Shown here: positions 49,096 to 60,733 of the stretch, one piece after another
Layout of the letters: each line of letters begins with the position of its first letter
How positions within the stretch are numbered: position 1 is the stretch's first letter
Assembly: GCF_013373865.1 (NCBI RefSeq)
Contig: NC_050467.1
Coordinates: 682,001 to 746,000 of the forward strand
Source: Monomorium pharaonis
Taxonomy: Eukaryota; Arthropoda; Insecta; Hymenoptera; Formicidae
DNA length: 64,000 bases
Direction: 5' to 3'
Position numbers and translations under genes: made by a program
The notes under the pieces: generated by a model
The model's input: only the letters and a program-made list of their open reading frames with translations
What the model was told of the DNA's origin: nothing
The model's database searches: none

Positions 49096-51418
49096 AATTA
49101 ATTTTCCTTTTTCATTCGATATGTGAAAAAAGTAGATTTATTACAAATTTATGTATTTTTTACAGTTTTGAAAGGTAGTCCAGCCATTGGTAATCCTATT
49201 CAGTCTCTACCGTTTAATGACGATCATTCAGATACTAAGGAGGAAAGTGATGGTAAGATTCATAATTTGTCATTTATACAACAGATGTAAGTTTTAGCCT
49301 TTGAATATGTACATATGAATACAAAGGTTTTGCTAAATAAAGAAACTTTATTATGTATATACACAAGGCATTACTTACGTATTTTAATTGTCTATGATGA
49401 TCTCTTAATTTGAATTTTAGAACAAATTTTTTTTTTTCATAGTATGTAATAATTGAATCTATAAATGTTTTAAACTATAGCTAAGGAACCTTTTGAGAAT
49501 TTCTTGTGAATCTTCTGGCTCTGATAAAATTTGCGATAAAATGTTGCATAAACATAAATATACACAAGTTTGAATCTCATCACTTTTAGAGTAAACCTTT
49601 TAAAAAATTATACTATACATATAGATTTCGTTTATTTGCCTATCTCTATTTGAATTGTGTTATATAGTTTTATATATTATTATATTGTATAGATTTTAAT
49701 AGTTTTTTATCATTGGCCATACTTTATAAACTTTGCATCATAGTTCTTACACAATATAGTCATCAATCTTCTTTTAGACATAAACAAAATATATCTATAT
49801 CTTGAAGGAACGACCTTGCTTTTTTCCTTTCATCCATCAAGTAATCCATGTCAGTAGCGAGATCCGGCTCTGTTTATATCGCGAGTGCAAATTTTACTGT
49901 CAAACCTCGTATCTTGATCAAATATTCTTTATCTACTTTTTACTTAAGCACTGATATCTCTTTAAATTTTCTGTACTCTTCTTTAAATCATCCTTGTGTA
50001 ACGTAACATAGATTGACTTTTTCATTACTGATGAAAATATCACATACATTAGCATTTTTTGTAACTTTTCTACAAAAATCTAGAATCATTATAATTTATT
50101 CTTTTTTCCTTTATAGCAAATGATTGTATATCAGACAGAAAAACAGTATTGGAAGATCAGATGCAACATTCGCGGGGAGGAAATGTTTATGTTCCACAAT
50201 GCATGTCTGATGGAAGATATCATCGTGTGCAATGTTATTCAGGTTATTGTTGGTGTGTGTATCAAGATACAGGTAAACCAATACCAGGAACATCCTCGAA
50301 GAATGGCACACCGAATTGTAATCCAGCTCCGACTCCTAGCAGGCCTATGAAAGGTAATAAAAAAAGTCTGTTTTCTTTCCAAGTCATTCGTGTTGTGTAT
50401 ATATTTTTAATATATATTTCAATTATATATTTCAAACTAAATATTAATTTTATAATAATATTCAGGATGTCCAGAGTTAAAGAAACAATTATTCCTTCGA
50501 GATCTAATGGATCTCATGCAAGAGAAAATGGAAGCCTCCAGCATCGATTCTAACGAAACTACTGTTAAATGGCAAGCTTCTAAGGAAGAAAGAATAGCCA
50601 CATGGCATTTTGTCATGCTTGACAAGAATAAAAATAAGGTATTGAACAAAAGATGATCATCATTTATCTTTTTCTTTCATTAATATCTATTAATGGAGAT
50701 AGATATTGTAATAAACTGTAAAATTATATCATTGTTATTATTGTTGTTGTTATTATTATATTGCGAGTTTGACGTAAATATTGGCAGAACTATTTTTTAG
50801 TCACTCAATCACATTTCAAACAAGTTTTTTTTCATAAGTGGACTTACATAGTTTTTCAAATTAAAATCAACGTTGTCTCACTACTTTCTCTTGCTTTTAT
50901 TTTATTATAATTTAACCGAAGAAAATGTCATCTTTTATTAACATGACACACTCGTACACACACCCACACGCGCGCGCGTGTGTGTATGTAGAGGTGTGTA
51001 TGTATGTGTATAATATACATATATATTTTTTGTATATACGCACACACACATACATATAGGTTTTAGAGAAAAAAGAATGGAAAAGTTTTCGCACAATGGT
51101 AGCGAGTAACAGACAACTTCGAAGATGTGGCAAAAAATTACCGAGATATTGTGACATCAATAATGATAGAAGGATCAGCATGACAGAATGGCTCAGTTGT
51201 CTCAATGCTCAGCGTCCAACAACAGGTGACACAATAACAATTTTTAATTACAAAAATTAAATTTAATTATAATTTGTGTGTGCAAACGTTCATAAACATT
51301 CTTTAATATTTATAAGTTCTAAATGCGTATTTCAGCCGACGATCCGGAAAAAACATTAACTACACCGAAAAGAATAGGCCCAAACCCATTAGACCAGTTT
51401 CTCAACGATGATGACTAA
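43878..51418 (+). CDS. magu: Secreted SMOC/magu (pentagone) modular calcium-binding protein
   Basis: Nine exons, 43878-43973, 45903-46062, 46322-46696, 46886-47110, 49166-49252, 50117-50353, 50466-50638, 51060-51225 and 51336-51418, give 533 residues. A signal peptide (MVFLAIRTTVLFLFIV) is followed by a Kazal/follistatin domain (CGSDGITYSNQC, about 34-85). Then come thyroglobulin type-1 (YAPVQC, YCWCV; about 87-140), a basic linker and an EF-hand pair (LDQNADGYLDKAEY, CDLNRDLKLSKQEW; about 211-283). A second thyroglobulin domain (YHRVQC, YCWCV; about 316-385) and a second EF-hand pair (LDKNKNKVLEKKEW, CDINNDRRISMTEW) follow. Drosophila Pentagone/Magu and vertebrate SMOC bind heparan sulfate proteoglycans and extend BMP/Dpp gradients. 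The TY-EC module is duplicated here, unlike the single EC domain of vertebrate SMOC. A basic RRRSPTRKQRR stretch may bind glycosaminoglycans. Confidence 0.9.
47303..47338. repeat. GA microsatellite in a SMOC intron
   Basis: Uninterrupted AG dinucleotide run in intron 4. Similar runs occur at 49063-49088 in the same intron. Confidence 0.9.
47733..47788. repeat. TG microsatellite in a SMOC intron
   Basis: About 28 uninterrupted TG units in intron 4 of the SMOC gene. Confidence 0.95.
48470..48740. other. CG-richer island within SMOC intron 4, function unknown
   Basis: Within a 2-kb AT-rich intron this block has balanced composition and a 91-codon minus-strand open frame without recognisable domains. 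It may be a conserved regulatory element of the host gene or nothing. Confidence 0.25.
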
Positions 51419-52436
51419 TACATTGTGTGATAAATTGTGTTCGCTGTTCTATAAAGAGACACTCATCTTTTTTGTTATTAAGCTTTAAGACGGCTGCTGG
51501 AACTTTTGGAATCACTGTAAGCCACTTTTTTATGTAATATATTTTTCTGATAATCTATTATTAGTTTTGAGAAATTAAATTTTAACAATGCATTTGCAAA
51601 TTGTTATATACTATTATTTAAAATCTCCGAATTTTTTTAATTTCAAAGAGTAATCTTTCATCCAATCGATTATACCTTTGCTTATCCCTGTAACTTTAAA
51701 TATTGGTATTTTGCAAAATACTTAAAGCAATTTTCTCATACTGGTAATTACATTACATATATTTGTGTCATCAGTATGTGTGTACTCTTGTGTATCACCT
51801 AGTCCATAAATAATCCTATAAATAATTAAGCTATCTTGTACTGGAAACAAATTTAATTTAGAAAAAGATGGCCAATAAAATAATTTTTCTAGCAATGTTT
51901 TTCATTTGCTGAAATTTTGTTTCATATCCATTTACCCACTTCTTCAATCACGTTTAATTGAGCATTTAGTAATATTCTTAGTTTATGAAAAATTGGTAAT
52001 TTAGAAAAAGTATTTAGTATTTTCTTTAATGTTTATAAATTCACACGTTTTTTAATGAATGATATACTTCAATGCGATAAGGAGTTTGTGTATAAATATA
52101 GAATACGCTTGCTACATGTAATAAAAATAGCAGATAGACAGACATTCGGAAAAAAAGTACTCGCACAAGACATTGTTTGAAAGAATATAAATCTAATTTG
52201 TGCGTGTGTGTATTTCCATATATATATATAGTACAATAATATACTTTCGTTTATATACATTTTTTATGTTGTTTTTACAGATTTTGGATGCTTTTTCTCT
52301 CTCAGACAACAGTTGTATAATATTTTTTCCTTTTTATGGCAAACACATAATAAATATAGGTCACATTTCAAAATACATGTCCATAATTTATAGATGGTGA
52401 ACATAATTTGTGGAACGTTACAGTTGCCTCTCGAGT
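51419..52436. other. Convergent 3' region between SMOC and jagunal
   Basis: AT-rich untranslated and intergenic sequence. No gene recognised. Confidence 0.5.
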
Positions 52437-53539
52437 TTAGTCAATTCTTTTGGCACCTCGCGTTCTCCATGCAACTAACAGATTCCACGAAAAGTACAAG
52501 GAAAAACAATGAACCTGTGAGGCTAAAAGAATAAAAGCGTACCAAAGTACGCCATATGGCAGACTCTGAAAAGTAAAGCATACGGTATGTCAATAAATTT
52601 GTCTTGTGTTTAATAATGGAAAGTAAAATTAGAATTCCATTTTATCGAAAGAAATTTTGCAAGTATAACTAAAGCGCACACATGTCTTTATTATAAAAAG
52701 TCAAGAAAATTTGACAAGTTTGATTGTACCTGCCACAAATGAATTTCCTCAGTTTTGCCTACAGTTAAATATGTCCAGACATCTTTAAAATAATATACAA
52801 TGGCATAAACCAATGGACCGTAACCTAATAGAATGATACCTATCATATATTTTTGTAGTGTTTTAATCCTATTTTTTTTAATCGCAGAGAGGGCGAGAAA
52901 AGATAATAACAAACTAGTGCACCATATGTATTCCCACCATAGTGGCTGAAAAAGAAGAGAAAATAAACTCATTATACAATTAAACTAAAATATATATCTA
53001 ATATTCAATCTAATCAAAATATACTTTAAACAAAAAGAACAATGTACAAAAAATATATATTACATATACTATTTTACACTATTACATTTATGACGAGATT
53101 AATCCACAACAAAAGATGATTGTTGTTAAATAGTTTCATATATATTATAATTATATATTATAATTATTTGAAATAAATTTCCAGTCAATTAGAGATAATG
53201 ATTGTATCAAATATTTTACATCTCTAGGTAATTGAAATTTTTTTTGTTATACCTGTGGTATTTGTAATTCCTCAATTTCCAAGATAAATATATCCAGATG
53301 ATCTAATATATCGGCAGACAGTTTAGCGAGCATGACAAAAAATAATAGATAATGAAAAAATATACAATATTTGAGTCTTGATTTATTTGTTGCACTGGAA
53401 ACAAATTTATATATATATATATATATATGCATATATACACTTGAAATTTTTTTATAAATTGTTACAGAAATGATAGAAATTTTTATATATGCTCCTTTAT
53501 TACATTATACATAGTTTAAAGATTTAATAATGTCATTAA

Positions 53540-53575
<36 letters not shown>

Positions 53576-53914
53576 TATTTATCCTTAAGTTTATTCATCT
53601 ATTAGATTTTAATCTAAATCTTTACTCGTACTCTGACTTAATATATACGTAATTTATATCATACACACACATATCGCATATATACGTGATAGATAACGTA
53701 AACAATAGTTTTGAATTAAATACATTTAGCCAAAAATAAATGGATAATATTGTCATGCTGTTAGATGAATGAGAATTATCGCGGAAAGTATTTTAATTCA
53801 ATATTGTATCTTTCTTTCTCACCTAACTTGATAGTGTGTCGCGATTTTCTGTCGATGACTATAATCGCTGCCGTCCGTTCCCAGAGCCTGGGAAAGCGTA
53901 ACTTTCGAAGCCAT
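52437..53914 (-). CDS. jagn: Protein jagunal (ER membrane organiser)
   Basis: Four exons on minus, 53914-53823, 53394-53253, 52945-52730 and 52565-52437, give 192 residues (Drosophila 197). Family blocks are the N-terminal DYSHRQKIATHYQVS, then NKSRLKYCIFFHYLLFFVML, LDIFILEIEEL, PLWWEYIW and the last exon PYGVLWYAF…QVH. Four membrane segments are visible. Jagunal is an endoplasmic reticulum protein needed for ER clustering in oocytes and for secretory traffic; human JAGN1 is needed in neutrophils. The last exon (43 codons with stop) is too short to stand out as an open frame. It was found by matching the expected C-terminus and a phase-0 acceptor at 52566-52568. Confidence 0.93.
53545..53572. 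repeat. AC microsatellite in jagunal intron 1
   Basis: About 14 AC units. A TA run of about 20 bases lies near 53408-53428. Confidence 0.85.
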
Positions 53915-54366
53915 AATCGGTAAGATTTGTGTGGCAATCACTTGAAATGAAAGATCCGAGAAACAAAAATCCAAAGCAATTTATGGCTTGGCGGAGGTTC
54001 ATCAGTGAGTATTTTTAACTACTTTTAAACTTTGCGCAGCCAGATCGAAAAGCTAGCGGAATGGTCTCGATGTTTGGTTAAACCAGGTTAGACCTCGTCA
54101 GGCCCCGCCATAGACTTTTTCTTCTTTGCCCTTTGGATTACCGTCCCTTCAGGGACAAAGTTGACAAAGTACCACGCTTTCTGAGTTTTGAGTCTGCAGC
54201 AGTCTGCAGCTTCTTCTTCTTCTTTACTCTGTTTGGCTTTCTGTCCCTGAAGGGACACAGTATCACGCTTTCGAACCAGTCAAACAAAACCCAAGGGTTG
54301 ACTATGTCCTTATCCTTAGCAGTCCGCAGCTATTGGACTACTGCCAGTAGTGCCCTAGTGCCAGTT
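53915..54366. other. jagunal upstream sequence
   Basis: Upstream of the minus-strand jagunal start. Near-repeats of CCCTTCAGGGACA type occur at about 54147 and 54243 in opposite orientation, pointing to another decayed inverted-repeat element. No gene. Confidence 0.4.
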
Positions 54367-54947
54367 AAAGACCTATAATCAAATGGTTTGTTCGCGTCGC
54401 CATGCTCCGACATGCTCCTATTCACCCCAAACGCACTCCAATACGTTGATTCCGATGACGCCAACCTATTAGAATGCGTTGGAGTGAGTAGGAGCATGTC
54501 GGAGCATGGCGACGCGAACAAACCAAAAGATTCGCCAATGGCGAACACAATTTTGATTGGTCACTTGAGTCACATGGTTTATCCGCCATTGCGTATCCAC
54601 ACTGGGCGAGGAAGAGAGGAGAATGCTCTGTGTTGAGCAGTATAGATTAAAGGAATATGTGTCAGAAATTATAAGGTAATTCAATCTCTGCACTCTCGAG
54701 GGTCACTATATTTTGACGATACACTCAGGAAGAACAAGAAAAATTAAATTTGCATCTGTTATATGGCTGCGTACAACTTGGAGCAGGCTCGCATTGTTTA
54801 CTATCTGTACTACCACTGTACTACTCCAGACCCAGCCCCAGATCACAACCCCCGGCCCCAGCCCCCATCCAGTCTCCGTATGGGTACAAGATGGTGGATA
54901 GCAGTCATGGTGGGGGGCCATTGGCGCATCTTTGATTATAGGTCTTT
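54367..54947. mobile_element. Inverted-repeat-bounded segment containing a palindrome
   Basis: AAAGACCTATAATCAAA (54367-54383) is perfectly inverted at 54931-54947. It encloses a 140-bp palindrome (54385-54524) and about 400 bases of non-coding sequence. The outer pair could be terminal repeats of a 581-bp non-autonomous element. Confidence 0.6.
54385..54524. mobile_element. Palindromic MITE, family C
   Basis: The arm GGTTTGTTCGCGTCGCCATG then CTCCGACATGCTCC is mirrored by GGAGCATGTCGGAG and CATGGCGACGCGAACAAACC. The inner arms carry CGCACTCCAA and TTGGAGTG. The loop is about 30 bases. No coding capacity. Confidence 0.8.
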
Positions 54948-55000
54948 AGTGCCAGTCTGCCAACTACTGCAGTTTCTCTTGCCGCCATAAACCAACTATA

Positions 55001-55142
55001 GGCCGGTATTCATAGTCGGATCTTATATTTAAGATCTTAAGTACTGTCTTAAGATGCCATCAACCAATCACAGAGCCGTATTAGCATCTTAAGACATTGC
55101 TTGAGACGATCTTGAAATAAGATTTGACTATGAATACCGGCC
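55001..55142. mobile_element. Palindromic MITE, family A copy 2
   Basis: The termini GGCCGGTATTCATAGTC and its inverse are perfect over 17 bases except one near the right end. ATA flanks both sides. The interior matches copies 1 and 3, including CAACCAATCACAG. Confidence 0.85.
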
Positions 55143-55375
55143 ATAGACCGAGCATTTAAGCCGTTAGGCTCTGCTTACGGCGAGGGGAGCTGTGATTTGC
55201 GGGGAGAAGAACACTCGTGCCAGCTTGGTTTATTTCGTACATAGACCGTTTCAGGAGTGGGGGTATAGGCACACGTAGAAAAAAGAACGGACGTAGACGT
55301 TGAAAAGATGTATTTCCTTCTTTCTCATACGCGGACGCATGTGAGAGAGAAGGAAACACATCTTAAGCTTTCGGC

Positions 55376-55404
55376 CTTTGAGTATATATACATGGAGGAG
55401 GAAT
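55376..55404 (+). repeat. 29-base block repeated in inverse at 63008-63036
   Basis: The block CTTTGAGTATATATACATGG plus GAGGAGGAAT is identical in inverse orientation at 63008-63036. The two copies flank the MTMR-like gene. It may be the conserved end of a repeat family. Confidence 0.8.
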
Positions 55405-55495
55405 GCTAGCACTGAAAGTGTGTCCAAGATCTGTGCGAGAGAGAAAAGTATATCATGATACTTGCTCTCTCTGCGCATGCGTCAAATGCTATCTA

Positions 55496-55619
55496 CTAGT
55501 TACACCGAGCACTTGGTACGCGTATCAAGTAGTGAATTTAAGCTGATCAGCCAATGATTAAACACATTCACTAGTTATTTACTATTTGATACGCGTACCA
55601 AGTGCTCGGTGTAAACTAG
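55496..55619. mobile_element. Palindromic MITE, family D
   Basis: Left arm CTAGTTACACCGAGCACTTG then GTACGCGTATCAAGTAGTGAA; right arm mirrors it, ending GTGCTCGGTGTAAACTAG. CAGCCAATGATT lies in the loop. No coding capacity. Confidence 0.8.
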
Positions 55620-55625
55620 AGCATA

Positions 55626-55770
55626 GGCCGGTATTCATAGTCAAATCTTATTTCAAGATCGTCTCAAGCAATGTCTTAAGATGCTAATACGACTCTGTGA
55701 TTGGCTGATGGCATCTTAAGACAGTACTTAAGATGATCTTAAATATAAGATCCGACTATGAATACCGGCC
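55626..55770. mobile_element. Palindromic MITE, family A copy 3, reverse orientation
   Basis: It is the inverse of copy 2 and closely similar along its whole length. ATA flanks both ends. The two copies, 480 bases apart, form a large inverted pair around the family D element. Confidence 0.85.
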
Positions 55771-55916
55771 ATAGACCGATCTTAAGCTCAAGCATTGTCT
55801 TAAGTCTAGCTTCGAGCCGACTTGAGACTTACTTAACCAATGAAATAACAGCATTGACGTCTCAAGATCGTGCTTAAGCTGGAACTTGAATAAGATTCGA
55901 CTATGAATTCCGGCCT
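55771..55916. mobile_element. Diverged family A relative
   Basis: The right end TAAGATTCGACTATGAATTC then CGGCC matches family A; the left part has CTTAAG blocks but lacks the terminal arm, so it is truncated or recombined. Contains AACCAATGAAA. Confidence 0.55.
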
Positions 55917-56375
55917 ATGTCATTTTGTGTGTGATAGCCCTAAGCATCTTAAGTATATCAATATGGCGACTTTATATTGGGAACTGATACACACAAAATA
56001 ACAAAAGATGCCTTTCACTTTGACGCTTGACGCTCATTTTCAGCGTCAAAAGATATCACGGGACTAAAGGTTGCGGTCCACTTGACGCTACAAATGCTTC
56101 GAAGCGTTTGATTGACCAATCGAAACAAAGATTTTTACGAATTGACCAATCAAAGAATGCTTTGAAACGTTTGTAGCGTTAAGTGGACCGTAGCCTAAAA
56201 ATGACGAATGGGTATTTTTATTTTTAGTCATGTGATGTCTTTTGACGCTGAAAATGAGCGTCAAGCGTCAGCATGAAAAGGCACCTTTATGCAGTTTATG
56301 TCATTTTGTGTGCGATAGTCCTTATGCTATACATCATATGCAGGTTATGCTATTTCGTGTGTGATGGCCCTTACA
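55917..56375. mobile_element. Nested palindromic element, family E, within a short direct repeat
   Basis: A palindrome spans 56010-56282, with arms containing GACGCTTGACGCTCATTTTC and AGCGTCAAAAGA. It has a second inner palindrome at 56069-56195 (arm GGTCCACTTGACGCTACAAA). The whole is bracketed by TATGTCATTTTGTGTGTGAT at 55916 and diverged copies at about 56298 and 56345, as if inserted into, or amplified with, that repeat. Confidence 0.7.
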
Positions 56376-56600
56376 GTTCACGTTAATTATACTATAGGTT
56401 TTCAATATTGGCAGTGTATATCGGAATCGGAACTCACTGAAACGCAGCTTTTAAAGTGAAATATTCAACTGGATTCAACTATGCCAGAAGAAAATTTAAC
56501 CAAACGTTACATCATGTGTTGCTACTGTTTACAGTTTACTGTAACAATGTAACTGTGATATAATTACAAATTTTTGTTTTATCAAGATCTAGTATTTGTC

Positions 56601-56777
56601 ATGGAAAGCAAAAGTAGCAACAATTTTATTAGTTACGTTGGTTTGGAGGAACACGAACTACAGGTAACTGCCGATTGCATTCAACTACGTGCCACGTAAA
56701 CGTTTTCGTTTTTTAATTAGCTTCCAAGTTGATATGCCTTTACTCGCGCGCGCGCGCACACACACACACGCGCATTT

Positions 56778-56816
<39 letters not shown>

Positions 56817-57040
56817 AAAGATACTTTAAAGACCTAACCTCCTTGTAGACTTTCAGTTCTAGTCGACGAGATTCGTTGGTTGAAAATAGCATAAGATTAC
56901 TGCCAGGAGAAGTTCTTATCGCCGAAGCGCAAAATGTTCTGATGTTTTCACCCGTTAGCGACTTAAAACAAGGCATATCTGGGATTTTGTCAGTGACCAA
57001 TTTCAAGCTTACCTTTGTCACCAGTGATTCAAACGGGGAG
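56601..57040 (+). CDS. MTMR10/12-like protein, N-terminal exons (plus strand)
   Basis: Two exons, 56601-56663 and 56849-57040, encode the first 85 residues. They include LLPGEVLIAEAQNVLMFSP and GILSVTNFKLTFVT, the start of the PH-GRAM domain of the myotubularin-related 10/12 group. The following exons of the same protein are found on the minus strand at 60401-58538, and its C-terminus is on plus at 61651-61997. A middle part of the GRAM domain is not found and probably falls in the assembly gap. Exon 2 was started at the TTGTAG acceptor to keep phase 0. A CT microsatellite lies just before it (56781-56813). Confidence 0.8.
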
Positions 57041-58326
57041 GTATATAGTTTTACCATTATCGGTTTGATGAAAAACATGAAAACGTAAAATGTTAACATT
57101 AGAAGTTAGATTATGAGTGCTTTCCAGCTATAAAACATTGTCATCACTGTGTGACACAGTGAGCTAGTTTACACCGTGCGATCTGATCTATGTCTTGACC
57201 TATATCCCGACCTTAGGTAGGCTAGTAACAAATTGTTTACATCATGTAAAACTATACATAAGTTTGGATTAATGTAGGTAAGTTATGTGGACGCTATAAA
57301 GCAGATCCATATATTAGTATTTGCAGGTACACTTACCACTTTATAGTACACCTCCATTTACATGCGTTACGTTGTATGGCCCAAGATGGGTTAGAGATCG
57401 TGAAAAAATGGCCTGACCCAAACAAGTTTGCGAGTGTTTACATCGTTGTGACCTATTGTGTTTGGGTTGAATATAGTGTATAGGTCGTGGATTAAATGTA
57501 TGGTGTAAACTAGGTCACTGTTGCACAATGTTGAGCTGGAACGCTGTTTAACTTTATTTTACTGCCAAAGAGCAGAGCAGTAATTACCAAAAGATTTGTG
57601 ATGTAAGTTAATATAAAAAAAATTTTTTTATAAATTGAGCATTTTTTAATAAGTCTTACTAAATAAGAGATACAGTGCTTTACAATGAATTATTTTATTT
57701 GTTTAATATTTAGTTAATAATGAAAGCTGATATAATATATGCATTGCAGTGTTTGCAAATAAATCCTTCCACTGCTGTAATTGGAAAATTATATAATTAT
57801 TAATTAATAATTTTATGTAAATTTTTAATTGTAATAGACTGTAATATTTAAGATTAATAGTTAACACAGTTGACGTGTGTAAAAGATAGTAATAATTAAT
57901 AGTAAATTTATCAATATTGATTATTATATCATAAACATTTGGAGTTGTAATAAATAATTAAAGCATGCATTAAATATTTTCCATTATCTAGAAACCAATC
58001 TTTAATAAAATCGTGTTATTTATCTTTTTAATTTGTTTTTTATTAACAAAAAGATTTTATAAAAATACTTTGGAATTATAATCACTTGATAATTATATTT
58101 TTCAGAAATATTTAATGCAAATAATCTAACCGTTTAATTAAAATTTTCTACTATTATATATATTTTTATCTACAAAAAAATAAGTGATACCAAATGTAAA
58201 AATTTAAGAATGTTGGTATTCTTGGAGTGACGACACAGTCGAACTTAGCTTTTTAGCTGCGTACGATTGTGTCGACTTGTGTTGTAGTTGGAAAGCACTA
58301 GTTTGTACACTGTGTTACATAGTGTC
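57041..58326. other. AT-rich sequence, probable MTMR intron with an assembly join nearby
   Basis: No coding exon recognised on either strand. It lies between plus-strand N-terminal exons and minus-strand middle exons of one gene, so it or the following microsatellite should contain an orientation breakpoint. Confidence 0.45.
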
Positions 58327-58508
<182 letters not shown>

Positions 58509-58537
58509 TGTTGACATGATCCAAGACTTTGTGTTAC

Positions 58538-60401
58538 ATAAAGGATTGTAAAACAAGGAGATATCCTTATCGTTGAATTGTTCTCGCCAGTCCCAAACGC
58601 TACGAAGAACGAGAGGAGTGTTGGGATCCTGAAAAATTCAAAACTCAACCTAAGGCTATCGCAACTGCGACTTGTTATTCGCGGTAGTGAAAAATTTCGA
58701 TTAAGATTCATCATACCAAAGCTGCCACTGCGCGATCTCTCTCACAGTTGAAGATAAAGGTATCGAAGATGGAAACATGCGCCGCGTCCCATAGCGTGGT
58801 CAAATATGTTTCCGTAAATTCAAAATCCGTTGGATATTGGTGACATAATTGCCAAACACAATCGAGGTATAAGAGAAACAATGGAGACTATACAAATGCA
58901 ATAAAAAATTAATTGAATAATTGCCGTTAATTTGGAAGACAAGTTCAGCCTTGCAATGCTATGCGTACCTTTTCCGAATTAGCTTTCACTATATGACCTA
59001 ATCTATCGCAAAACGGGTGGCCACCCGCGACCCATTCTTTTTGTAATAACGATTGAAAACCTGCGATAGTACGAAAATGATGATCCAGCAACAGTTGCGC
59101 TAAACTCGATATAACGCAGCACAAGTCTCTAGCGGCACCTTCTAAAACGAAGCGATTCTGAATTATAACACATAAGTCGATCTGGCAAAAATCAAACAAA
59201 TATTTTAACAAGCTACCGAAACTATTCGTTATCAAAACTTTCCGTTTCACACGTCCCATAAAAATGTAAGGAATTTTTGTCATTACGCGTAAAAACTGCA
59301 TTCGTCACACAAATACCATATCTTGACATTTACCTTGTAAGATGACAGAAATTCCTAAATTAAGACGGTCACAGACTTCGACTGTCTTTTGTAGGCAATA
59401 CGATATGTACTTGAGCCACTTTGTATTTTCTAACAAAGAATAAAAATTATTATCCTGAATCCAAATTGTTCTGATGTTTTCTGAAATAAATATATACACA
59501 CACACAATTAAACATTTATAAGTTGCAAATTTGGTCAGTTAATATACAACATAAATAGATAATAAAACATTTACCTGGAGTGCATAAGCTAATAAATTTG
59601 GCAAAACTTGCTGCTATTAACTTAACATTAATTTCTTTATTTAATTCGATAACAACGGGTGGTATTTTTTGAGGATGGCTTTTACGAACATTTTCAAACA
59701 TAATATTCTCCTGCATTCTCTCTGTAATCGTTGGTAATAATTCTGACATTTTTACTAATGCCGCACCATGCACATTTGTCCAAGACCATACTAGCGGTCT
59801 ATTACCTTGAAAATGTCTAGCTGCATCTGTCAATTGACTATCAGTCACAGACGCAGGTACCACTACATATTGGGATAAACTGCAAACAGATATGCCAAAT
59901 AAGGTCAATTTCTTTCAATTTTTTTCAAACACTTTTTTTCTAGTTACGTTTATGTTACGTTCGACGAGAGTTACCTAGGGCAAAGTTGAAATTTGGCATT
60001 AACCATTGATAATCTCCAACCTTTTCTTGTTTCGTCATTACATAATGTTCTTTTCAATTCGTTCTGCCAGTCCGAAATATCTCGAAATAGTCGTACATTT
60101 TTGTCAAGACTACTGTAATAAGCCTCTCTGCAACCAGACATGCAAAGATTGATTTACAACTATGAATATACTAATATGCATATAATAATATCATGGGAGT
60201 TACAGGAAATATAATTGTAAAATGTTTAATTTTAACGCAGGGTTTCATTTAGATTCGCTAGATTTACGATACTAACTTGTAATCGTAAGCAAACAACAGT
60301 TGGTGCCTGCTAGGAAAAGCGTGATGTAGCAACGCAGTCAGAAGATTCTTACCATGTCCAAGAGGTGAAAATTTGAAAGAAAACGACCATGTTCTTAAAT
60401 T
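58538..60401 (-). CDS. MTMR10/12-like protein, middle exons (minus strand, inverted)
   Basis: Seven exons in phase on minus: 60401-60277, 60127-59975, 59879-59575, 59480-59334, 59141-58969, 58887-58717, 58628-58538. They encode the end of the PH-GRAM domain (RHQLLFAYDY), then VVVPASVTDSQL, PLVWSWTN, and the phosphatase-like core. The normal HCSDGWDR signature is replaced by ILQEGAAR: the catalytic Cys is Leu while the Arg is kept, as expected for a catalytically dead myotubularin. AGFQSLLQKEWVAGGHPF and FEFTETYL follow, and the last exon ends FYNPL in phase 1. Pseudophosphatases of this group act as adaptors for active myotubularins that hydrolyse PI3P. The piece lacks both its start and its C-terminus, which are on the opposite strand. 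Confidence 0.88.
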
Positions 60402-60473
60402 CTGTAATTTATAATGCAATATATAATTTTTTCATTGCAATCACTAGTTATTTATATACAACAAAGTCCAGAT

Positions 60474-60559
60474 ATGAGAGAGAGCGCGAGAGAGATAGAG
60501 AGAGCGCAGGATAAGGATAGAGAGAGAGGAGATAGAAAATGAAGAGAGCGATTTATATC

Positions 60560-60599
<40 letters not shown>

Positions 60600-60733
60600 G
60601 AGAGAGGAGAGAGCCTCTATCATCGCGAGAGAACGATCTATCGCTCGCTATGCTTAGATAGCGCGCGACCTCTCTCCTCTCTCGATCTCTCTAGCTCTCT
60701 TAATCTCTCTCTCTAGTAGGAGAGTCGTGCTCA
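60474..60733. repeat. GA-rich tract folding back to CT-rich at a contig end
   Basis: AG-rich sequence up to about 60615 turns into CT-rich sequence after about 60665, so the tract forms an inverted pair ending at the N gap. It may be a genuine low-complexity palindrome or a fold-back artefact of assembly. Confidence 0.8.

Noticed and set aside
53545..53572. Regular short repeats as a possible CRISPR-like array
   Set aside because: Simple dinucleotide repeats without spacers in a eukaryotic genome.
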